From the NCBI GenBank assembly GCA_007571315.1, contig RKRP01000174.1, positions 1 through 39,201 on the forward strand: DNA of 39,201 nucleotides. The letters are read 5' to 3'. The notes under the pieces were generated by a model. The model was not told where the DNA came from. It worked only from the letters and a program-made list of their open reading frames with translations, and made no database searches. The DNA comes from Gammaproteobacteria bacterium. GTDB lineage: Bacteria > Pseudomonadota > Gammaproteobacteria > Steroidobacterales > Foliamicaceae. Both the position numbers and the translations under genes were made by a program. Shown here in pieces: positions 8,005-16,952 of the stretch (its first letter is position 1; every line of letters begins with the position of its first letter).

Positions 8005-9285
8005 ATGAATAGCGAACAACGCAAGAATCTGCGCAGCTACGCTGAGCGCGAGGACAGGGAGCCCGAACCGGTTTTCGTAGGCCGCGAGAACTTGTTCGAG
8101 ATCGTTGCGAAGAATGTTCGCGGGGCTGCGGAGCGAAAAATCAGCACCGGGAAAACCGTCTGCATTACCGGACCCCCCGGCGTTGGCAAGTCCGCCTTCG
8201 TCGACGCGCTGAAAAAGCGCAAGGACTTCGGCGGCATCACCGCGCATTGCGTTGAGGTTTCCCGCGCCGATCTTTATCATCCGGCGTGCGTGATGGCCGC
8301 GTTCGCAGATGCCGTACCCGGCTTCAAGACGGACTCCGCCCTGCGCAAGTGGCTGAAGAGTGGAGGGTTGAAGGCCGGCGTGACGGCCTCTGCCGGCACC
8401 GGCGTTTACGTTGCCGCCGACTGGCGGCATACCGCCCCGCCGCCGTTCACGACTTTCCCTGTCGGCAATTTCGCGCAAGGCGCGAAATTGCCGCTGGCCC
8501 GCGGCGATGCCTTTATCCTGGTCGTGGACGAGGCGCAGGGAATCAAGAATACGCCGGAAAGCAAGTCGAACAATCTGCTCGCCGACCTTCACCAGGGCGT
8601 GAAGCTCCCGATCGTGCCAGTGCTGGCGGGTTTGCCGAACACGCAGCAAAACTTGCGGGAAACCATATCGCGGTACTCCAGCGGTAACGAACCATTCATG
8701 GTGGGGCTGAGCGCCGGCGAGTCCCGGCAGTACGTTGAACAAATGTTTGCATGGCTTGAGGTCGAAGGTTCGCTGGCGCAGCACGAGGCGCTCGCCGACT
8801 GGATTGTCCAGGAATGCGGCGGCTGGCCGCATCATCTCTCGAATGCGATGAAAGCCGTGGCTGAGGGACTTGCGCAGGCGCGCTCGCTGCGCTTGCGCGA
8901 TTTGAATGGAGAAGAGGTGGCGGCATCGCTGAAAAGCAGAAGGGAAGAGTATTACAACGCCCGTTTTTCAAGCCAGAGGGCGCTGTCTTCCTGCCGGGAG
9001 GCTGTGATGTCCCTCGTGGAGAAAGATGGCGCGCTTCGCGTGATTCCGAACATTAAGCTGAGCGAAGAGGTTGCCGCGGCGCTGGCTGCGCACCCCTCGC
9101 CGCAGGGCGTGAGCGCGGCGGCTCTTGAGGATGCGCTGCGGGCGAGCGGAGTGTTGGCGCGGAGGAAGCACGAATGGATCTGCCCCATCCCCAGCATGGC
9201 GCGATTCATTGAGACCGGCGCGCCTGCCCTGACCGCCCCTTTCCCTGACTTGCGCGAAGGGGGCGGGCGTATAATGCGGGGTTGA
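8005..9285 (+). CDS. Orphan AAA+-type ATPase, function unknown
   Basis: 426 residues. A P-loop ATPase: FVGREN at 24-29, Walker A GPPGVGKS (56-63), Walker B ILVVDEAQ (171-178), a sensor-like VLAGLPNT (206-213), and a GGWPHHL motif like the 'GG.PH' helix of Orc1/Cdc6- and STAND-like ATPases. The C-terminal about 100 residues (REAVMSLV...ARRKHEWICPIPSM) look like a winged-helix domain. No transmembrane segment. It could be a DNA-binding or signalling ATPase; I cannot assign a reaction or partner. It stands alone between the housekeeping genes rsmI and metK, with no nuclease, transposase or integrase nearby. A perfect inverted repeat (8463-8493) encodes part of the loop between Walker A and B. 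Shine-Dalgarno weak. Confidence 0.75.
   Translation: MNSEQRKNLRSYAEREDREPEPVFVGRENLFEIVAKNVRGAAERKISTGKTVCITGPPGVGKSAFVDALKKRKDFGGITAHCVEVSRADLYHPACVMAAFADAVPGFKTDSALRKWLKSGGLKAGVTASAGTGVYVAADWRHTAPPPFTTFPVGNFAQGAKLPLARGDAFILVVDEAQGIKNTPESKSNNLLADLHQGVKLPIVPVLAGLPNTQQNLRETISRYSSGNEPFMVGLSAGESRQYVEQMFAWLEVEGSLAQHEALADWIVQECGGWPHHLSNAMKAVAEGLAQARSLRLRDLNGEEVAASLKSRREEYYNARFSSQRALSSCREAVMSLVEKDGALRVIPNIKLSEEVAAALAAHPSPQGVSAAALEDALRASGVLARRKHEWICPIPSMARFIETGAPALTAPFPDLREGGGRIMRG
8463..8493. repeat. Perfect 13-bp inverted repeat inside the ATPase gene
   Basis: Arms 8463-8475 and 8481-8493 (CGGCAATTTCGCG and its exact complement) flank a 5-nt loop CAAGG. It encodes VGNFAQGAKLP in the ATPase, between Walker A and B. 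It is strikingly stable for a coding region and more AT-rich in the middle than its surroundings. Confidence 0.85.
9270..9275 (+). promoter_or_regulatory. Candidate -10 box of metK
   Basis: A perfect TATAAT inside the last codons of the ATPase gene, 30 nt before the metK ATG. The -35 is unclear: TTGCGC at 9250 is only 14 nt away, and CTGACT at 9245 is 19 nt away. The predicted leader of about 24 nt is too short for a SAM or SAH riboswitch. Confidence 0.45.
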
Positions 9286-9305
9286 TCTGAACGGCGTTCC
9301 CGGCC

Positions 9306-10508
9306 ATGCCAAAGACTTCGCTTTTTACTTCTGAATCGGTTTCCAACGGCCATCCTGACAAGATGGCGGACCAGATTGCGGACGCTGTTCTCGATTCCAT
9401 TCTGGGGGAGGATCAGGACGCGCGTGTGGCTGCTGAGGTGCTGGTTAAAACCGGGTTTGTTCTGGTGGCCGGGGAAATCACCACATCCACCTGGGTTGAT
9501 CTGGAAGCGCTGGTGCGGAAGTTGATAAAGGAGGACCTGGGCTACAACAGTTCGGAACTGGGCTTCGACGGCGACACTTGCGGGGTTCTCAACGCCATCG
9601 GCAAGCAATCGCCGGATATTCGAAGGGGTGTTAATGCTGGCGAGGGCAAGCCGCTGGGGGCAGGCGATCAAGGGATGATGTTTGGCTTCGCCTGCAAGGA
9701 CACGCCTTCGCTGATGCCGGCGCCCATTGATTTGGCTCACCGCCTGATGCGCCGCCACGCCGAGTTGCGCGATTCTGGCGAACTGCCCTGGCTGCGCCCG
9801 GATGGCAAGGCGCAGGTTACGGTGCGCTACGAGGACTATCGCCCGGCCGCGGTTCGCGACGTGGTGGTCTCCACCCAGCATAATCCGCAAGTCTGGCCCG
9901 AAGATTCTCCGCGAGGCGAGTGTCCGGAGGATTTCCGCGAGGCGATTATCGAACAGCTCATCAAGCCGGTTTTGGGCGCGGAATGGCTGCGCGGCCCGAT
10001 CAATTACCTGGTCAATCCGGCGGGCCGCTTTGTGGAAGGCGGGCCGCAGGCGGATTGCGGCCTCACGGGACGCAAGATCATCGTGGATACCTACGGCGGA
10101 ATGGCGCGCCACGGCGGCGGCGCCTTTTCCGGCAAGGACCCCTCCAAGGTGGATCGTTCCGCTGCCTACGCGGTGCGCCATGTGGCCAAGAATATTGTGG
10201 CGGCGGGCCTCGCCGAGCGTTGCGAGGTGCAGGTTTGCTACGCCATCGGCAGGCCGGAGCCGGTGGCCGTGGATGTGGAAACCTTCGGCACGGCAACGGT
10301 GAGCGACGAGCGTTTGCGGGCTCTGGTGCGCGCTCATTTCGATCTTTCGGTGGAGGGCATCATCCGGTCGCTGGATTTGCGCCGTCCCATATACCGTCCG
10401 GTGGCCGCGTTTGGTCATTTCGGCCGCGATGACCGCGGCTTGAGCTGGGAAGCGACGGACCGGGCGGCGGCGCTCGCCGATGATGCGCGCGGGGCGAAGG
10501 TGGCTTGA
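9306..10508 (+). CDS. metK: S-adenosylmethionine synthetase
   Basis: Makes SAM from methionine and ATP in the cytosol. 400 residues (E. coli 384). Signature residues: GHPDK (15-19, catalytic His16), [10 protein letters not shown] (118-127), [23 protein letters not shown] for metal, phosphate and substrate binding, and a C-terminal FGRDD. The first residues ([17 protein letters not shown]) match the family, fixing the start at 9306. Directly followed (15 nt) by ahcY, so SAM production and SAH removal are likely co-expressed. No riboswitch is visible upstream; a TATAAT box lies 30 nt before the ATG. Confidence 0.97.
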   Translation: MPKTSLFTSESVSNGHPDKMADQIADAVLDSILGEDQDARVAAEVLVKTGFVLVAGEITTSTWVDLEALVRKLIKEDLGYNSSELGFDGDTCGVLNAIGKQSPDIRRGVNAGEGKPLGAGDQGMMFGFACKDTPSLMPAPIDLAHRLMRRHAELRDSGELPWLRPDGKAQVTVRYEDYRPAAVRDVVVSTQHNPQVWPEDSPRGECPEDFREAIIEQLIKPVLGAEWLRGPINYLVNPAGRFVEGGPQADCGLTGRKIIVDTYGGMARHGGGAFSGKDPSKVDRSAAYAVRHVAKNIVAAGLAERCEVQVCYAIGRPEPVAVDVETFGTATVSDERLRALVRAHFDLSVEGIIRSLDLRRPIYRPVAAFGHFGRDDRGLSWEATDRAAALADDARGAKVA

Positions 10509-10523
10509 TTAAGGCCGCTTGAT

Positions 10524-11849
10524 ATGGCTGAGACTATGGCTAACACCGCGGTAACGCAGCTCCGCCAGGACTATCAGGTGGCGGATATTTCGCTGGCCGA
10601 ATTTGGCGAACGCGAAATCGCCATCGCCCGCAGTGAAATGCCCGGCCTGATGGCGCTGCGCGAGGAATACGGAAACAGCCGGCCGCTGTCCGGGGCGCGC
10701 ATCGCGGGCTGCCTGCACATGACGGTGCAGACCGCCGTTTTGATTGAAACGCTGATGGAGCTGGGCGCGGAAGTGCGCTGGTCGTCGTGCAACCGGCTAT
10801 CGACCCAGGATCACGCGGCGGCGGCCATGGCGCGCCGGGGCGTGCCGGTTTTTGCCTGGAAGGGCGAAACCGAGCAGGAATACCTGCGCTGCATCGACCG
10901 CACGCTGACCGGGCCGGGAGGCTGGGCGCCCAACCTGCTGCTTGACGACGGCGGCGACCTCACCGTGATCGTCCACCAGCAGCATCCCCGGCTGGCGGCC
11001 CAACTGCGGGGCTTGAGCGAAGAAACCACGACCGGGGTGCACCGGCTGTACCAGATGGAGGCAGCCGGCGCCCTGAGTTGCCCGGCCATGAACGTTAACG
11101 ATTCCGTCACCAAATCCAAATTCGACAACCTTTACGGCTGCCGGGAGTCGCTGGTGGATGGCATCAAGCGCGCCACCGACGTGATGGTGGCCGGCAAGAT
11201 TGCCGTGGTGTGCGGCTACGGCGATGTGGGCAAGGGTTGCGCGCAATCGCTAAAGGCCCTCGGGGCGCAAGTGTGGATTACCGAAATCGATCCGATCTGC
11301 GCCCTGCAGGCGGCCATGGAGGGTTATCCGGTTGTGACCATGGACCAGGCCTGCGGCCAGGGCGACATATTCGTGACCGCAACCGGCAACAAGGGCGTGA
11401 TCACCTTCGAGCATATGTCGCGCATGAAGGATCAGGCCATCCTGTGCAACATCGGCCATTTCGATGTGGAAATCGACGTGGCCTCGCTGCTGAAGGAATG
11501 CCGCTTCGAGGAGATCAAGCCTCAGGTCGATCATGCGATTTTTCCCGGAGGCAAGCGCCTGATCCTGCTGGCCAGGGGGCGGCTGGTGAACTTAAGCTGC
11601 GCCACCGGGCACCCCAGCTTCGTGATGTCGGCCAGTTTCACCAATCAGGTGCTGGCGCAAATCGAACTGCTCACCGGCCAGGAATACGGCAACCGCGTTT
11701 ATACGCTGCCGCGCCGGCTTGACGAAAAAGTGGCCCGGCTGCACCTGCCCAAGCTGGGTGCCTCGCTTACTTCACTCACCGCGGAGCAGGCCGAATACCT
11801 CGGTATTCCGGAGGCGGGGCCGTTCAAGCCCGAACGCTACCGCTACTAG
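10524..11849 (+). CDS. ahcY: Adenosylhomocysteinase (SAH hydrolase)
   Basis: Hydrolyses S-adenosylhomocysteine, the by-product of methylation, to homocysteine and adenosine; NAD-dependent. 441 residues. Motifs: [15 protein letters not shown] in the substrate domain, [20 protein letters not shown], the Rossmann loop [24 protein letters not shown], and the C-terminal KPERYRY tail that reaches the NAD site of the partner subunit. A later ATG at 10536 is possible. Pairs with metK in the activated methyl cycle; no metF follows here. Usual family Asn and Lys/Asp catalytic residues are present within the motifs listed. Confidence 0.96.
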   Translation: MAETMANTAVTQLRQDYQVADISLAEFGEREIAIARSEMPGLMALREEYGNSRPLSGARIAGCLHMTVQTAVLIETLMELGAEVRWSSCNRLSTQDHAAAAMARRGVPVFAWKGETEQEYLRCIDRTLTGPGGWAPNLLLDDGGDLTVIVHQQHPRLAAQLRGLSEETTTGVHRLYQMEAAGALSCPAMNVNDSVTKSKFDNLYGCRESLVDGIKRATDVMVAGKIAVVCGYGDVGKGCAQSLKALGAQVWITEIDPICALQAAMEGYPVVTMDQACGQGDIFVTATGNKGVITFEHMSRMKDQAILCNIGHFDVEIDVASLLKECRFEEIKPQVDHAIFPGGKRLILLARGRLVNLSCATGHPSFVMSASFTNQVLAQIELLTGQEYGNRVYTLPRRLDEKVARLHLPKLGASLTSLTAEQAEYLGIPEAGPFKPERYRY

Positions 11850-11881
11850 TTTGTGAACAGACCCTGGTCAAGGAGCCGGTC

Positions 11882-13345
11882 ATGACGGTGTTTGATTCCT
11901 TGCGCGAATATGCCGATGCCATGGAGCAGCAGGGCAAGTTGCTGCGCATCCCGGAAATGGACCAGGACCGCTACGAGATGACGGCTTTTTCGTACCGCCT
12001 GGAGGACCGCATGCGGACCTCCGCGCCGGCCTTCCTGGTGGAACGAACCAGGATGAGCGGCCGCTGGTACGAAACGCCGGTTATCTGCAATGTTCTCAAC
12101 AGCTTCAAGACTGTGGCCATGTGCCTGGGCGTGGAAGAACTCAGCAACGACGAGCGCGAGATGAACCAGGTGGTGGAGCGCGAGTTGCTCAAGCGCATGG
12201 ACGAGCACTACCGCTTCGAGAAGCGGGCGCCGGTGGAAGTTGGAGAGTCCGGCGCGCCATGCAAGCAGGTCAAGCTGTTCGGCAAGGATGCCAATGTGGA
12301 CCGTTTCCCCTGGATTATGAACAATCCCGCCGACGGCGGCCGTTTCATAAGCACGGGCTCGGTCATCATGGAAGACCCTCAGATCGGCCGCAACGTAGGA
12401 ACCTACCGCCTGCAGGTCAAGGGCCCGCAAAAACTCGGCATTTGCTTTACCGGCCAGAACCACGGCGCGATGATGATGCGCAAGGCCATTGCGCAGGGGA
12501 AAAAGAGCGTGCCCTGCGTGGTGGCCACCGGGCTGGACCCCATTACCTGGATGATGAGCAGCACTCGCGTAGGCGAATTGGGCGACGACGAATTCGCGCT
12601 GTCGGGCGGCTTCAGGGGCAAGCCGGTGGAACTGGCAAGGGCCGAAACGAATACGCTGATGGCGCCGGCGCAAGCCGAAATCGTTATCGAAGGCGAAATC
12701 AGCACGGACAAGGAGATGGAAGGCCCGTACGGCGAAATGCTGGGCTACATTGGCGAGCCAGCGCCCAATCATTACATGACGGTCAAGGCGATTACCCACC
12801 GTGAAAACCCGTGGGTGTACAACATTTGGCCCGGAATTGGCGGCGCCTACCTTACCTGGCCCTGGCAGGTGGGGCACTTCGCCCGCCTGAAGCGGATCAT
12901 GCCCAACCTGGTGAAGCTGCATATGCCGCCCGACATCCCTTCCATGGTGATCGCATGCATCAACAAGCGTTTGCCGGGCGAAGGGATTGAAGCGGGCCTG
13001 CTGATCATGGGCTACCGGATGATCGGCTTCAGCAAGAAGATGATTATCATTCTGGACAAGGATGTGGACCCCACCGACCTCTCCAGGGTGATGCACGCCG
13101 TAACCACGCGCTGGCAGCCGTGGCCCGCCAGCCTTACGGTGCGGCAAACGTTTTCCTTCATGATCGATCCCAGCACTCAGCGCAATGCGTTATCCAGCAA
13201 GATTTTGATCGATGCCACGCGGCAACTTCCTGCGGAAGGCGGCCCCAACGTGTTTGCCGAGGACAACCGCACGGTAATGGAAGAGCGTGCCGCGGATGCG
13301 TTCGCGCTGGTTGACGAGCGCTGGGACGAATATTTCGGGAACTGA
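11882..13345 (+). CDS. UbiD-family (prenylated-FMN dependent) decarboxylase
   Basis: 487 residues. UbiD-family enzymes use prenylated FMN, made by UbiX, to decarboxylate, or in reverse carboxylate, aromatic or unsaturated acids. Visible family features: NVGTYRLQ near 171-178 (the catalytic Arg region), ATGLDPITWM, the acidic motif ending EMEGPYGEMLGY (278-289), and the C-terminal VDPTDLSRVMHAVTTRW metal/flavin segment. AGGAG 6-7 nt upstream supports ATG 11882. Its divergence from the UbiD consensus and its location outside any ubiquinone cluster argue for another substrate. The context (after ahcY, 26 nt before glmM) gives no hint, and no ubiX is in the window. Function beyond the family is not assigned. 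Confidence 0.85.
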   Translation: MTVFDSLREYADAMEQQGKLLRIPEMDQDRYEMTAFSYRLEDRMRTSAPAFLVERTRMSGRWYETPVICNVLNSFKTVAMCLGVEELSNDEREMNQVVERELLKRMDEHYRFEKRAPVEVGESGAPCKQVKLFGKDANVDRFPWIMNNPADGGRFISTGSVIMEDPQIGRNVGTYRLQVKGPQKLGICFTGQNHGAMMMRKAIAQGKKSVPCVVATGLDPITWMMSSTRVGELGDDEFALSGGFRGKPVELARAETNTLMAPAQAEIVIEGEISTDKEMEGPYGEMLGYIGEPAPNHYMTVKAITHRENPWVYNIWPGIGGAYLTWPWQVGHFARLKRIMPNLVKLHMPPDIPSMVIACINKRLPGEGIEAGLLIMGYRMIGFSKKMIIILDKDVDPTDLSRVMHAVTTRWQPWPASLTVRQTFSFMIDPSTQRNALSSKILIDATRQLPAEGGPNVFAEDNRTVMEERAADAFALVDERWDEYFGN

Positions 13346-13371
13346 ACCCGCATAGAAACGGCTGGCCCAGC

Positions 13372-14703
13372 ATGAGATTTTTCGGTACTGACGGGGTGCG
13401 CGGCGCCGTGGGGCAATACCCCATGACGGCCGAGTTTGCGCTGCGGCTGGCCGGGGCGGTGGCGCGCGCCCTGCTGCCCGGCGGCGGCATGGTAGTGATT
13501 GGCAAGGACACGCGGGTGTCCGGCTACATGTTCGAGTCGGCGCTGGAGGCGGGGTTCGTTTCCGCCGGAGTGGATGTGCGGCTTTCCGGGCCTTTGCCCA
13601 GCCCTGGCGTGGCCCTGCTTACACAGGAGTTGGGGGCCGACCTGGGAGTGGTGATCAGCGCTTCCCACAACGCCTATTCCGACAACGGCATAAAGTTTTT
13701 CAAACACGACGGCTTCAAGCTGGCCGCCGAAGACGAGGCGCGCATCGAAGGCCATATCGACGCTCCCGCGGTAACCCTGGACTCCACCGCCCTGGGCCAG
13801 GTGCGCCGGGTTGACGACGCGCGCGAGCGCTACGAGAACCACTGCCTTGGCACCGTGCCCGAGGACATGTCGCTGGAAGGGCTGAAGATCGTGGTCGATT
13901 GCGCTCACGGCGCCTCCTACCGCGTGGCCCCGGCAACGCTTACCGCGCTGGGCGCGGAACTGGTGCCGCTGGGCTGCTCGCCAAACGGCCGCAACATCAA
14001 CGACCGCTGCGGCGCCACCCAGCCGGATCTTCTGCGCCGCACCGTGAAGGCGGTGGAGGCCGACCTCGGCATTGCGCTGGACGGTGATGGCGATCGCGTG
14101 ATCATGGTCGATAATGAAGGAAAGACGCTCAACGGCGACGCGCTGCTTTTGATTTTGGCGCGGGCGCGCCGGGATGCCGGGCGGCTGCATGGGCCGGTGG
14201 TGGGCACCGAGATCAGCAGCCTGGCGCTGGAGCAGGCGCTAAAGGCGGAGGATATCGCCTTTTGCCGCGCCAGGGTGGGCGACCGCCAGGTTGTCAACAT
14301 GCTTCGCGAGCGGGGCGGCGTGCTGGGCGGAGAAAGTTCGGGCCATGTGCTGTGCCTGGATAAATCCACCACCGGCGATGGCATGGTTGTGGCCCTGGAG
14401 GTGCTGGATGTCATGCGCCGCAATCGCTGTTCGCTGGCGGATTTGGCCGGGCGCATGCCGCGCATTGAGCAAACCAGCTTCAGCGTTCCGTCGAACGGCG
14501 CGGATCCGCTGGAGCATCCGGCGGTGAGTCTGGCCGTGCGCAAGGCCCGCGAACTGCTGGGCAAGGAGGGCCGCATCGTGGTGCGGCGTTCGGGCACTGA
14601 GCCGGTGGTGCGCGTTATGGCCGAAGGCTCCGACCGGTTTCGGGTGGAGCAGGCGGCATCCGGCGTGGCGCGCGCCCTCGGCGCCCAGGATGCATCGGCG
14701 TAG
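13372..14703 (+). CDS. glmM: Phosphoglucosamine mutase
   Basis: Interconverts glucosamine-6-phosphate and glucosamine-1-phosphate, feeding UDP-GlcNAc for peptidoglycan and LPS. 443 residues, the family length. The phosphorylated Ser98 is in ISASHN (95-100), the Mg2+ loop is DGDGDR, the sugar-specificity motif GGESSGH, and the phosphate-binding end RRSGTEPVVRVM. The N-terminus FFGTDGVRG sets the start. In many gammaproteobacteria ftsH-folP precedes glmM; here a UbiD-family gene does instead. Followed by tpiA and secG as expected. Confidence 0.97.
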   Translation: MRFFGTDGVRGAVGQYPMTAEFALRLAGAVARALLPGGGMVVIGKDTRVSGYMFESALEAGFVSAGVDVRLSGPLPSPGVALLTQELGADLGVVISASHNAYSDNGIKFFKHDGFKLAAEDEARIEGHIDAPAVTLDSTALGQVRRVDDARERYENHCLGTVPEDMSLEGLKIVVDCAHGASYRVAPATLTALGAELVPLGCSPNGRNINDRCGATQPDLLRRTVKAVEADLGIALDGDGDRVIMVDNEGKTLNGDALLLILARARRDAGRLHGPVVGTEISSLALEQALKAEDIAFCRARVGDRQVVNMLRERGGVLGGESSGHVLCLDKSTTGDGMVVALEVLDVMRRNRCSLADLAGRMPRIEQTSFSVPSNGADPLEHPAVSLAVRKARELLGKEGRIVVRRSGTEPVVRVMAEGSDRFRVEQAASGVARALGAQDASA

Positions 14704-14707
14704 CGGC

Positions 14708-15502
14708 ATGGTTGGCGCTGACCGCCGCCGCATTGTGGCGGGCAACTGGAAGATGCACGGCAACCGGGCCGCGCTGGGCGAGTTGGCGGCGGGTTTGGCC
14801 GCCCAGCCTGCTGCGAATGCGGGGTCCTTATCGGAGATGGGGCCGGAAGTGGTGGTTTTCCCTCCCTTCCCCTACCTTTCAACCGTTAAACGGATTCTTG
14901 AGGAGCGCAAGGGGGAGGGCGGAATTGCCGTCAAGGTGGGCGCGCAGGATGTTTCCGCCCATGCCGAAGGCGCGCATACCGGGGAAGTTTCCGCCTCCAT
15001 GCTTGCCGATTGCGGCTGCTCCCACGCGCTGGTGGGCCACTCTGAGCGCCGGGCATCCTGCGGCGAAACGGACGAGCAGGTGGCGGCGAAGTTTGCCCGG
15101 GCGGCTTCGGCGGCGCTAACGCCGGTGCTGTGCGTTGGCGAAACGCTGAGCGAACGCAATGCGGGCCGCGCCGCCGAGGTGGTTCTGAGGCAGCTGGGCG
15201 CGGTGCTGGACCGTTGCGGCGCAGGCGGCTTTGAGAACGCGGTGCTGGCCTATGAGCCTGTTTGGGCCATCGGCACGGGTCATACCGCCACGCCCGCCCA
15301 GGCGCAGGAAGCGCATGCGCTTTTGCGCGGCGCAATCGCTCGCGCCGATGCTAAAATTGCATCCAGCCTGCGTATTCTGTACGGGGGCAGTGTAAAAGGC
15401 GCCAACGCGGCGGCATTGTTTGAGCAGCCGGACATTGACGGTGGCCTAGTTGGAGGCGCGTCGTTGGACCTGAAGGATTTTTGGCGGATCATTACGGCCT
15501 AG
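14708..15502 (+). CDS. tpiA: Triosephosphate isomerase
   Basis: Glycolytic and gluconeogenic interconversion of DHAP and glyceraldehyde-3-phosphate. 264 residues. Active-site residues: Lys in AGNWKMHGN, His in LVGHSERR, Glu in AYEPVWAIGTG, and phosphate-loop motifs YGGSV and GGLVGGASL. I place the start at ATG 14708, 4 nt past the glmM stop. An in-frame ATG at 14690 (inside glmM) would add six residues; neither has a good Shine-Dalgarno. Conserved glmM-tpiA-secG cluster. Confidence 0.96.
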   Translation: MVGADRRRIVAGNWKMHGNRAALGELAAGLAAQPAANAGSLSEMGPEVVVFPPFPYLSTVKRILEERKGEGGIAVKVGAQDVSAHAEGAHTGEVSASMLADCGCSHALVGHSERRASCGETDEQVAAKFARAASAALTPVLCVGETLSERNAGRAAEVVLRQLGAVLDRCGAGGFENAVLAYEPVWAIGTGHTATPAQAQEAHALLRGAIARADAKIASSLRILYGGSVKGANAAALFEQPDIDGGLVGGASLDLKDFWRIITA

Positions 15503-15516
15503 GGCCTGTTAACACC

Positions 15517-15876
15517 ATGTTGCAGCAATTGTTTCTGGCGGCGCATGTACTGATTGCCCTTCTGATTATCGTTTTTGTGCTTCTGCAGCGCGGGAAAGGC
15601 GCGGAAACAGGCGCGGCTTTCGGCTCGGGCGCTTCCGGCACCGTGTTTGGGGCCCGCGGCTCGGCCAATTTCCTGTCGCGGGTAACGGCGGTCCTGGCCA
15701 CCCTGTTTTTCGCCAGCAGCCTGATCCTCACCGGGATTGGCAGGCCGCAGCCGGAACAGAGCGTTCTGGATGCCCTGCCTGAATCCGCTCCGGCCGAAGA
15801 GCCCGCTCCGGTTGAACCTGCCGAGCAGGATTTGCCGCAGTTGCCGTCCGACGGCCCGGCGGAACAGTCCGATTAG
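15517..15876 (+). CDS. secG: Preprotein translocase subunit SecG
   Basis: Small inner-membrane subunit of the SecYEG export channel. 119 residues with two transmembrane helices (about 3-23 and 51-72) joined by the conserved cytoplasmic loop LLQRGKGAETGAAFGSG. An acidic, Pro/Glu-rich tail (EPAPVEPAEQDLPQ) follows. The ATG at 15517 gives the usual N-terminus; a TTG upstream (15481) would start inside tpiA and is rejected. It lies 14 nt after tpiA and just before tRNA-Leu, the classic secG-leuU order. Confidence 0.95.
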   Translation: MLQQLFLAAHVLIALLIIVFVLLQRGKGAETGAAFGSGASGTVFGARGSANFLSRVTAVLATLFFASSLILTGIGRPQPEQSVLDALPESAPAEEPAPVEPAEQDLPQLPSDGPAEQSD

Positions 15877-15902
15877 CCGCATGAAGCCCGAGTTCTGTCC
15901 TT

Positions 15903-15984
15903 GCCGATGTGGTGGAAATGGTAGACACGCTGTCTTGAGGGGGCAGTGGCGCAAGCCGTGCCGGTTCGAGTCCGGCCATCGGCA
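15903..15984 (+). tRNA. leuU: tRNA-Leu (anticodon GAG)
   Basis: A full cloverleaf. The acceptor GCCGATG pairs perfectly with CATCGGC (7 bp), discriminator A at 15984. The anticodon stem CTGTC/GGCAG encloses loop TTGAGGG (anticodon GAG). The long variable arm GGC-GCAA-GCC is typical of class II tRNA-Leu. The T arm is GCCGG-TTCGAGT-CCGGC. The 3' CCA is not encoded (CAC follows), so CCA-adding enzyme is needed. Its position between secG and nuoA is conserved in gammaproteobacteria. Confidence 0.97.
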
Positions 15985-16031
15985 CACCCATGCCGGGTAG
16001 GCGATAAAAGGGCCTGATACTTCGATCGCAA

Positions 16032-16388
16032 ATGCCGGACAGTTATCTTCCCGTCCTGCTTTTTCTGTGCGTGGCGCTGGCCATTGCGCTGGCGCTGCTG
16101 GCGCTGGGGCTGCTGCTGGGCCGCGGCCAGAAGGACGAGCGCAAGCTGGCGCCGTACGAATGCGGTTTCGACGCCTTTGAAGATTCGCGCATGCGCTTTG
16201 ATGTGCGCTATTACCTGGTGGCCATCCTGTTCATCATTTTCGATTTGGAAATCGCCTTCCTGTTTCCGTGGGCGGTGGCGCTGGATGCCATCGGCGTTCA
16301 GGGGCTCATCGCCATGGGAATCTTTTTGCTGGTGCTGGTGGTGGGTTTTGTTTACGAATGGCGCAAGGGGGCCCTGGAATGGGATTAG
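16032..16388 (+). CDS. nuoA: NADH-quinone oxidoreductase subunit A
   Basis: First gene of the complex I operon (proton-pumping NADH dehydrogenase). 118 residues, three transmembrane helices. Conserved [20 protein letters not shown] loop between TM1 and TM2, then [20 protein letters not shown], whose acidic residues sit near the quinone channel. It starts 47 nt after the tRNA. Its stop overlaps the start of nuoB by 10 nt. Confidence 0.96.
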   Translation: MPDSYLPVLLFLCVALAIALALLALGLLLGRGQKDERKLAPYECGFDAFEDSRMRFDVRYYLVAILFIIFDLEIAFLFPWAVALDAIGVQGLIAMGIFLLVLVVGFVYEWRKGALEWD

Positions 16389-16939
16389 AACCGTCGTCTG
16401 AAACAGCCCCGGGACCCCGCTTGGAGGGATTTTCGGACACGCTGACCGAGGTCCGTGAACAGGGCTTTGTCCTGACTTCCATCGACAAGCTGCTCAACTG
16501 GGCGCGCACCGGTTCGATGTGGCCGATGACCTTTGGCCTGGCTTGCTGCGCGGTGGAAATGATGCATGCGGGCGCCTCCCGTTACGATCTGGACCGGTTT
16601 GGCGTGATGTTCCGGCCCAGCCCCCGGCAGTCCGACGTGATGATCGTGGCCGGCACCCTCTGCAACAAGATGGCTCCTGCGCTGCGCCGCGTTTACGATC
16701 AAATGCCGGAGCCGCGCTGGGTAATTTCCATGGGCTCCTGCGCCAATGGCGGCGGCTACTATCACTATGCCTATTCGGTTGTGCGCGGCTGCGACCGCAT
16801 TGTGCCGGTTGATGTGTACGTGCCCGGGTGCCCGCCCACGGCGGAAGCGCTGTTCTATGGAATCCTCCAGTTGCGCAACAAGATTCGCCACAGCAAGGCG
16901 CTGGCTCGCCCCCCTGCGCGTTCCAGGCACGCTTCCTGA
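16379..16939 (+). CDS. nuoB: NADH-quinone oxidoreductase subunit B
   Basis: Peripheral-arm subunit carrying [4Fe-4S] cluster N2, the last electron donor to quinone. 186 residues. The N2 ligands are visible: the tandem Cys pair in [10 protein letters not shown], then [10 protein letters not shown], then [26 protein letters not shown] is the hallmark loop. Start at ATG 16379 ([11 protein letters not shown]), inside the last codons of nuoA. The C-terminal end is short and Arg/Ala-rich. Coupled translation with nuoA is likely. Confidence 0.96.
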   Translation: MGLEPSSETAPGPRLEGFSDTLTEVREQGFVLTSIDKLLNWARTGSMWPMTFGLACCAVEMMHAGASRYDLDRFGVMFRPSPRQSDVMIVAGTLCNKMAPALRRVYDQMPEPRWVISMGSCANGGGYYHYAYSVVRGCDRIVPVDVYVPGCPPTAEALFYGILQLRNKIRHSKALARPPARSRHAS

Positions 16940-16952
16940 GCCGGCCGTGCCC

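Noticed and set aside
9250-9305. SAM or SAH riboswitch before metK/ahcY
   Set aside because: The ATPase stop is 20 nt before metK and metK-ahcY are 15 nt apart, so there is no room for a known aptamer and no matching motif.
15481-15516. Upstream TTG start for secG
   Set aside because: It lies inside tpiA, adds 12 residues not typical of SecG, and the ATG at 15517 gives the standard N-terminus.
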